NCBI RefSeq assembly: GCF_023721715.1
Contig: NZ_JAMDLG010000017.1
Location: 62,001 to 126,000, forward strand
Source of the DNA: Parasegetibacter sp. NRK P23
GTDB taxonomy: Bacteria > Bacteroidota > Bacteroidia > Chitinophagales > Chitinophagaceae
Direction: 5' to 3'
DNA length: 64,000 nucleotides
Positions 61,291 through 64,000 of the stretch are shown here, in pieces; position 1 is the first letter of the stretch, and each line of letters starts with the position of its first letter. Made by a program: the position numbers and the translations under genes. The notes below the pieces were generated by a model. It saw only the letters and a list, made by a program, of their open reading frames with translations, searched no databases and was not told where the DNA came from.

Positions 61291-61322
61291 ATTTCTCGCG
61301 ACGGCGCAGCGACGCAACGCCT
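61291..61322 (+). repeat. Degenerate second unit of the dispersed repeat
   Basis: ATTTCTCGCGACGGCGCAGC then GACGCAACGCCT repeats the TTTCnCGC...GACGCAA pattern of copy C some 75 bases downstream. The rest of the 275-base gap holds only the terminator below. Confidence 0.45.
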
Positions 61323-61413
61323 TGAGTAGGTTTCAGCAACTTGAGGGGTAAGCCTGGATCTCGTTCTTGCGTTTCTTTCAAAATAAATCAGGGGTACGAT
61401 AGCGTTCATGGCA

Positions 61414-61450
61414 GGCTCCGGGCATAGCGATATGTTCCGGGGCCTTTTTT
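61414..61450 (+). terminator. Intrinsic terminator
   Basis: Stem GGCTCCGG (61414-61421) with CCGGGGCC (61437-61444), one G-T pair, extended inside by CATA/TATG, followed by six T (61445-61450). It stops plus-strand transcription and its T-run reaches into the stop codon of the convergent metX gene. Confidence 0.75.
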
Positions 61451-62459
61451 ATTGCATCCAATGTTCAAGAATGGCGCCGATTCGTTCGCCTTCGACGAGG
61501 AAGCCATCGTGGCCGTAGTCTGATTGCATTTCGATGTAGGTGGCGTTGGGGATATGCTTCGCCATGAACTGTTGCTCGGCGGGCGGACAAAGTATATCGG
61601 AGGTAATGCCCATCACGAGGGTGGGATGCGGAATACTGTTTAACACGGGCTCCAGTTTCCCGCCGCGGCCACGGCCCAAATGGTGTGTATCCATCGATTG
61701 GGTGAGGATCCAGTAACATTGGGCGTTGAACCTGTTCACCAGTTTCTGTCCCTGGTAGCGCATATACGATTCAGCACGGAACCCGCTGATCTTTTCCGGA
61801 TCAGGGTCCTGTTGGCGCTGTACCATGATATCGTAGTTGCGGTAAGTAAGCATCCCTATGCCCCTTGCTGCTTTCAATCCGTTGGCGCCGGCTTCGGGTG
61901 AACGTTCGTTCCAGGTGGGATCGGCTTCTATGGCCATGCGCTGGGCCGCGTGAATGGCATGTCCCCAGGCGCTTTCAGCGGGTGAAGTGGCGATCAGGAA
62001 AAGTTTATGGATGCGGTCGGGTTCCATCAGCGCCCATTCCTGCGCCTGGTAGCCGCCCATGCTTCCCCCCATGAGCAGATGTATTTTCTGAATGCCGAGG
62101 TATTCGCGGAGCAATATATGCGCCCGTACCATATCGCGGATGGAAGGAACAGGGAAATCGAGGTAGTACGGTGCTCCGGTTGCGGGATCAATACTGGTGG
62201 GACCGGTAGAACCATAGCAGGAACCGAGAATATTGGCACAAACGATAAAATGTTCAGCGGGATCAATATAGCAACCTTTGCCTACCAGTCCGGGCCACCA
62301 GGCCACCACATCGGAACTGGCCGTTAAAGCGTGGCATACCCATACCACATTGGAGCCATCGGCATTGAGGGTGCCGTAAGTGTGATACGCCACTTCAATC
62401 TGCGCAAGCTGTGTACCGCTTTCCAGCGTAAAAGGGCCATCGGGCCTGAAAATAGTCAT
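61449..62459 (-). CDS. metX: Homoserine O-acetyltransferase
   Basis: MetX acetylates homoserine in methionine synthesis, giving the substrate for direct sulfhydrylation. The 336-residue alpha/beta hydrolase has the nucleophile Ser133 in GGSMGGYQAQEWALMEPDRI, ANILGSCYGSTGPTSIDP (family signature), MGITSDILCPP with Asp288 and SDYGHDGFLVE with His317 as the likely triad. Specificity for acetyl-CoA rather than succinyl-CoA cannot be settled by eye. It is transcribed towards the T9SS gene, divergent from the OsmC-like gene. With the sulfhydrylase to the right it would convert sulfide from the sulfate cluster into homocysteine. Confidence 0.93.
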   Translation of the reverse strand: MTIFRPDGPFTLESGTQLAQIEVAYHTYGTLNADGSNVVWVCHALTASSDVVAWWPGLVGKGCYIDPAEHFIVCANILGSCYGSTGPTSIDPATGAPYYLDFPVPSIRDMVRAHILLREYLGIQKIHLLMGGSMGGYQAQEWALMEPDRIHKLFLIATSPAESAWGHAIHAAQRMAIEADPTWNERSPEAGANGLKAARGIGMLTYRNYDIMVQRQQDPDPEKISGFRAESYMRYQGQKLVNRFNAQCYWILTQSMDTHHLGRGRGGKLEPVLNSIPHPTLVMGITSDILCPPAEQQFMAKHIPNATYIEMQSDYGHDGFLVEGERIGAILEHWMQ

Positions 62460-62574
62460 ATCCCTGCTATCCGTTTGTAAAACAATATCAAGTTCCGCGT
62501 TTTTCTTTCAGAAATGCTTCAAAAAAAATCCACGCCGGGTGCTATCAGCGTGCAAAGTAAGTACATACAACAAT

Positions 62575-62582
62575 TACCTTTG
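62575..62582 (+). promoter_or_regulatory. -7 box before the OsmC-like gene
   Basis: TACCTTTG is an exact TAnnTTTG match, 16 bases before the ATG, giving a leader of about 10 bases. No -33 element is evident 19 bases upstream. Confidence 0.45.
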
Positions 62583-62598
62583 TAAAAAAGGTGATTTT

Positions 62599-63024
62599 AT
62601 GATAAAAATTGAGATCAACAGGGTTTCCGGTGAATTTGGATTTGAAGCGACCGATAGCATGGGCCATGTAGCGAAAATGGATACCAGCCCCGAAACCGGT
62701 GGCGAAAACTTCGGCATCCGCCCCATGCAGATGCTGCTGATGGGGCTCGGCGGCTGCTCCGGCATTGATGTGGTGAATATCCTCAAGAAACAACGCCAGG
62801 ACCTGCAGGATATTAAAATGACCATCGAAGCGGAAAGAGAACAGGGTAAGGAACCCTCCATCTGGATCAAAGCGAATATTCATTTCCACCTGAAAGGCGC
62901 CATTGATCCCGATAAGGCCCAGCGCGCCGTTGAACTTTCCATGGACAAGTACTGCTCCGTAGCCGAAACACTGCGCCGCTCCGGTTGCGACATCCAATGG
63001 CAAGTGTCCCTGAACCAATCTTAA
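62599..63024 (+). CDS. OsmC-like protein
   Basis: The 141-residue product belongs to the OsmC/Ohr superfamily of small dimeric proteins with two Cys residues. Cys53 in GLGGCSGIDVVNILKKQR and Cys119 in DKYCSVAETLRRSGCDIQ match the family pair, and MDTSPETGGENFGIRPMQML is a typical N-terminal half. Some members reduce organic peroxides; the spacing here is of the YhfA/YlmE-like OsmC group, whose role is not established. It lies between metX and the sulfhydrylase gene, with 57 bases to the latter, suggesting a link to sulfur metabolism. The ATG at 62599 follows a good -7 box; the upstream open frame has no family residues. Confidence 0.88.
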   Translation: MIKIEINRVSGEFGFEATDSMGHVAKMDTSPETGGENFGIRPMQMLLMGLGGCSGIDVVNILKKQRQDLQDIKMTIEAEREQGKEPSIWIKANIHFHLKGAIDPDKAQRAVELSMDKYCSVAETLRRSGCDIQWQVSLNQS

Positions 63025-63081
63025 AAAACTGTTGGATTTTCCTCTCTTCATCAAAATCTAACTTCCAAAATTCTACATTTC

Positions 63082-64000
63082 ATGCATCCTTCCTCCAAAG
63101 TTATCCGCACCCGCGTACCGCGTACCGATGAAATGGAACATTCCACCCCCATGTTCCTGACCAGCAGCTTCTGCTTCGACAACGCTGAAGATATGCGCGC
63201 CGCGTTCGCGGATGAGACCGATGATAATATCTATTCCCGCTTCAGCAATCCCAATGTGCAGGAATTCACCGACCGCATGTGCGCCCTCGAAGGCGCTGAA
63301 GCCGGCTTCGCCACCGCCTCCGGGATGAGCGCCATCTTCGGCTCTTTCATGGCACTCCTGAAACAGGGCGATCACCTGCTCGCGTGCAGTTCCATCTTCG
63401 GAAGTACCCATACCGTGATCTCCAAATTCCTCCCCAAATACGGGATCGAATACACCTATGTGGAAGTGGACAAGCCCGAAACCTGGGAAGCCGCCATCCG
63501 TCCCAATACCAAGATGCTCTACCTCGAAACGCCCACCAACCCGGGCCTGGACATCGTAGACCTGGAGCTGACCGGCAAACTGTGTAAAAAACACAATATC
63601 ATCCTCAACGTGGACAACTGTTTCGCCACGCCGGTGGCTCAAACGCCCATCAGCTTCGGCGCCGACATCGTCGTGCATTCCGCCACCAAATGGATCGACG
63701 GCCAGGGACGCGTACTGGGTGGCGTAGTGGTCGGCAGAAAAGACCTCGTAAAGGAAATCTATACTTTTTGCCGCAGCACCGGCCCCACTTTATCGGCCTT
63801 CAACGCCTGGGTACTCAGCAAAAGCCTGGAAACACTGGACGTGCGCATGGAACGCCACTCCGGCAACGCGCTCTTCCTCGCCAGGGAGCTGGAACAACAT
63901 CCCGCACTGTCCTGGGTGAAGTACCCCTTCCTCCCCTCGCACCCGCAGTATGCTATCGCCACGAAGCAAATGAGCAACGGTGGCGGCATCGTGTGCTTTG
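63082..64000 (+). CDS. metZ: O-acyl-homoserine sulfhydrylase (PLP), 3' end outside window
   Basis: The frame runs from an ATG at 63082 to the right edge (306 codons, incomplete). It is a PLP enzyme of the Cys/Met metabolism family: YSRFSNPNVQEFTDRMCALE, GAEAGFATASGMSAIFGSFM, LYLETPTNPGLDIVDLE, DNCFATPVAQTPISFGADIV and the PLP Lys203 in HSATKWIDGQGRVLGG. The IDGQGRVLGG extension is typical of MetZ-type O-succinyl- or O-acetylhomoserine sulfhydrylases, which use sulfide directly. With metX next to it, O-acetylhomoserine is the likelier substrate. The symbol is by family; cystathionine synthase activity cannot be excluded. Confidence 0.88.
   Translation, partial: MHPSSKVIRTRVPRTDEMEHSTPMFLTSSFCFDNAEDMRAAFADETDDNIYSRFSNPNVQEFTDRMCALEGAEAGFATASGMSAIFGSFMALLKQGDHLLACSSIFGSTHTVISKFLPKYGIEYTYVEVDKPETWEAAIRPNTKMLYLETPTNPGLDIVDLELTGKLCKKHNIILNVDNCFATPVAQTPISFGADIVVHSATKWIDGQGRVLGGVVVGRKDLVKEIYTFCRSTGPTLSAFNAWVLSKSLETLDVRMERHSGNALFLARELEQHPALSWVKYPFLPSHPQYAIATKQMSNGGGIVCF

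Noticed and set aside
1-64000. tRNA, rRNA, CRISPR array, prophage or complete insertion sequence
   Set aside because: None was seen on reading both strands; gaps between genes are below 300 bases and fully accounted for.

Overview
The window reads as a chromosomal segment of a Bacteroidota bacterium, most likely family Chitinophagaceae. The basis is three SusC/SusD outer-membrane pairs, ECF sigma/FecR pairs with STN-bearing SusC receptors, a type IX secretion (T9SS) C-terminal signal, DUF4843/PKD-like lipoproteins, Bacteroidota-type TAnnTTTG -7 boxes and the near absence of Shine-Dalgarno sequences. The genus is an inference and cannot be settled from this sequence. No rRNA, tRNA, CRISPR, prophage or insertion sequence was seen, and no gene-free stretch exceeds 300 bases.

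Region 1 (1-21.8 kb, all minus strand) holds two consecutive loci of the same design: ECF sigma factor, FecR anti-sigma factor, STN-type SusC, SusD and accessory genes. In the upstream locus (21.8 to 8.5 kb, read leftwards) SusCD is followed by five consecutive exported thioredoxin-fold proteins of the TlpA/ResA type. In the second locus (8.4 to 0 kb) SusCD is followed by a DUF4843 lipoprotein and a PKD-like lipoprotein that runs off the left edge.

Region 2 (22.0-41.0 kb, minus strand) is a nine-gene polysaccharide utilisation locus: SusC, SusD, an FAD oxidoreductase, a sodium/solute symporter, a GH39-like (GH-A clan) protein, an unassigned 986-residue protein, a double SGNH esterase, a GH29 fucosidase and a GH43 enzyme. 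Most genes are separated by a few bases or overlap. A divergent LacI-type regulator at 41.2 kb carries an unusual N-terminal four-cysteine zinc ribbon. A perfect 8-bp inverted repeat lies between them.

Region 3 (42.4-48.3 kb) is a mixed stretch: an AHSA1-type protein, two small exported proteins (one built from KGYYSIG repeats), a DUF3667 membrane protein and a very large TraB/GumN protein.

Region 4 (48.4-57.6 kb, plus strand) is a complete sulfate-to-sulfide assimilation cluster: APS reductase, the two ATP sulfurylase subunits, SUMT, diflavin sulfite reductase, sulfite reductase hemoprotein, and a fusion of siroheme synthase (CysG N-terminal type) with a TauE/SafE permease. It is preceded by a good promoter and a 20-codon leader peptide ending Cys-Cys-Cys-stop. 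This is the most striking regulatory signal in the window and looks like a cysteine-sensing attenuator. Cys residues and the lack of an APS kinase indicate the APS (not PAPS) route. After a T9SS cargo protein with eight repeats, the window ends with metX, an OsmC-like protein and a MetZ-like sulfhydrylase, which would fix the sulfide into homocysteine.
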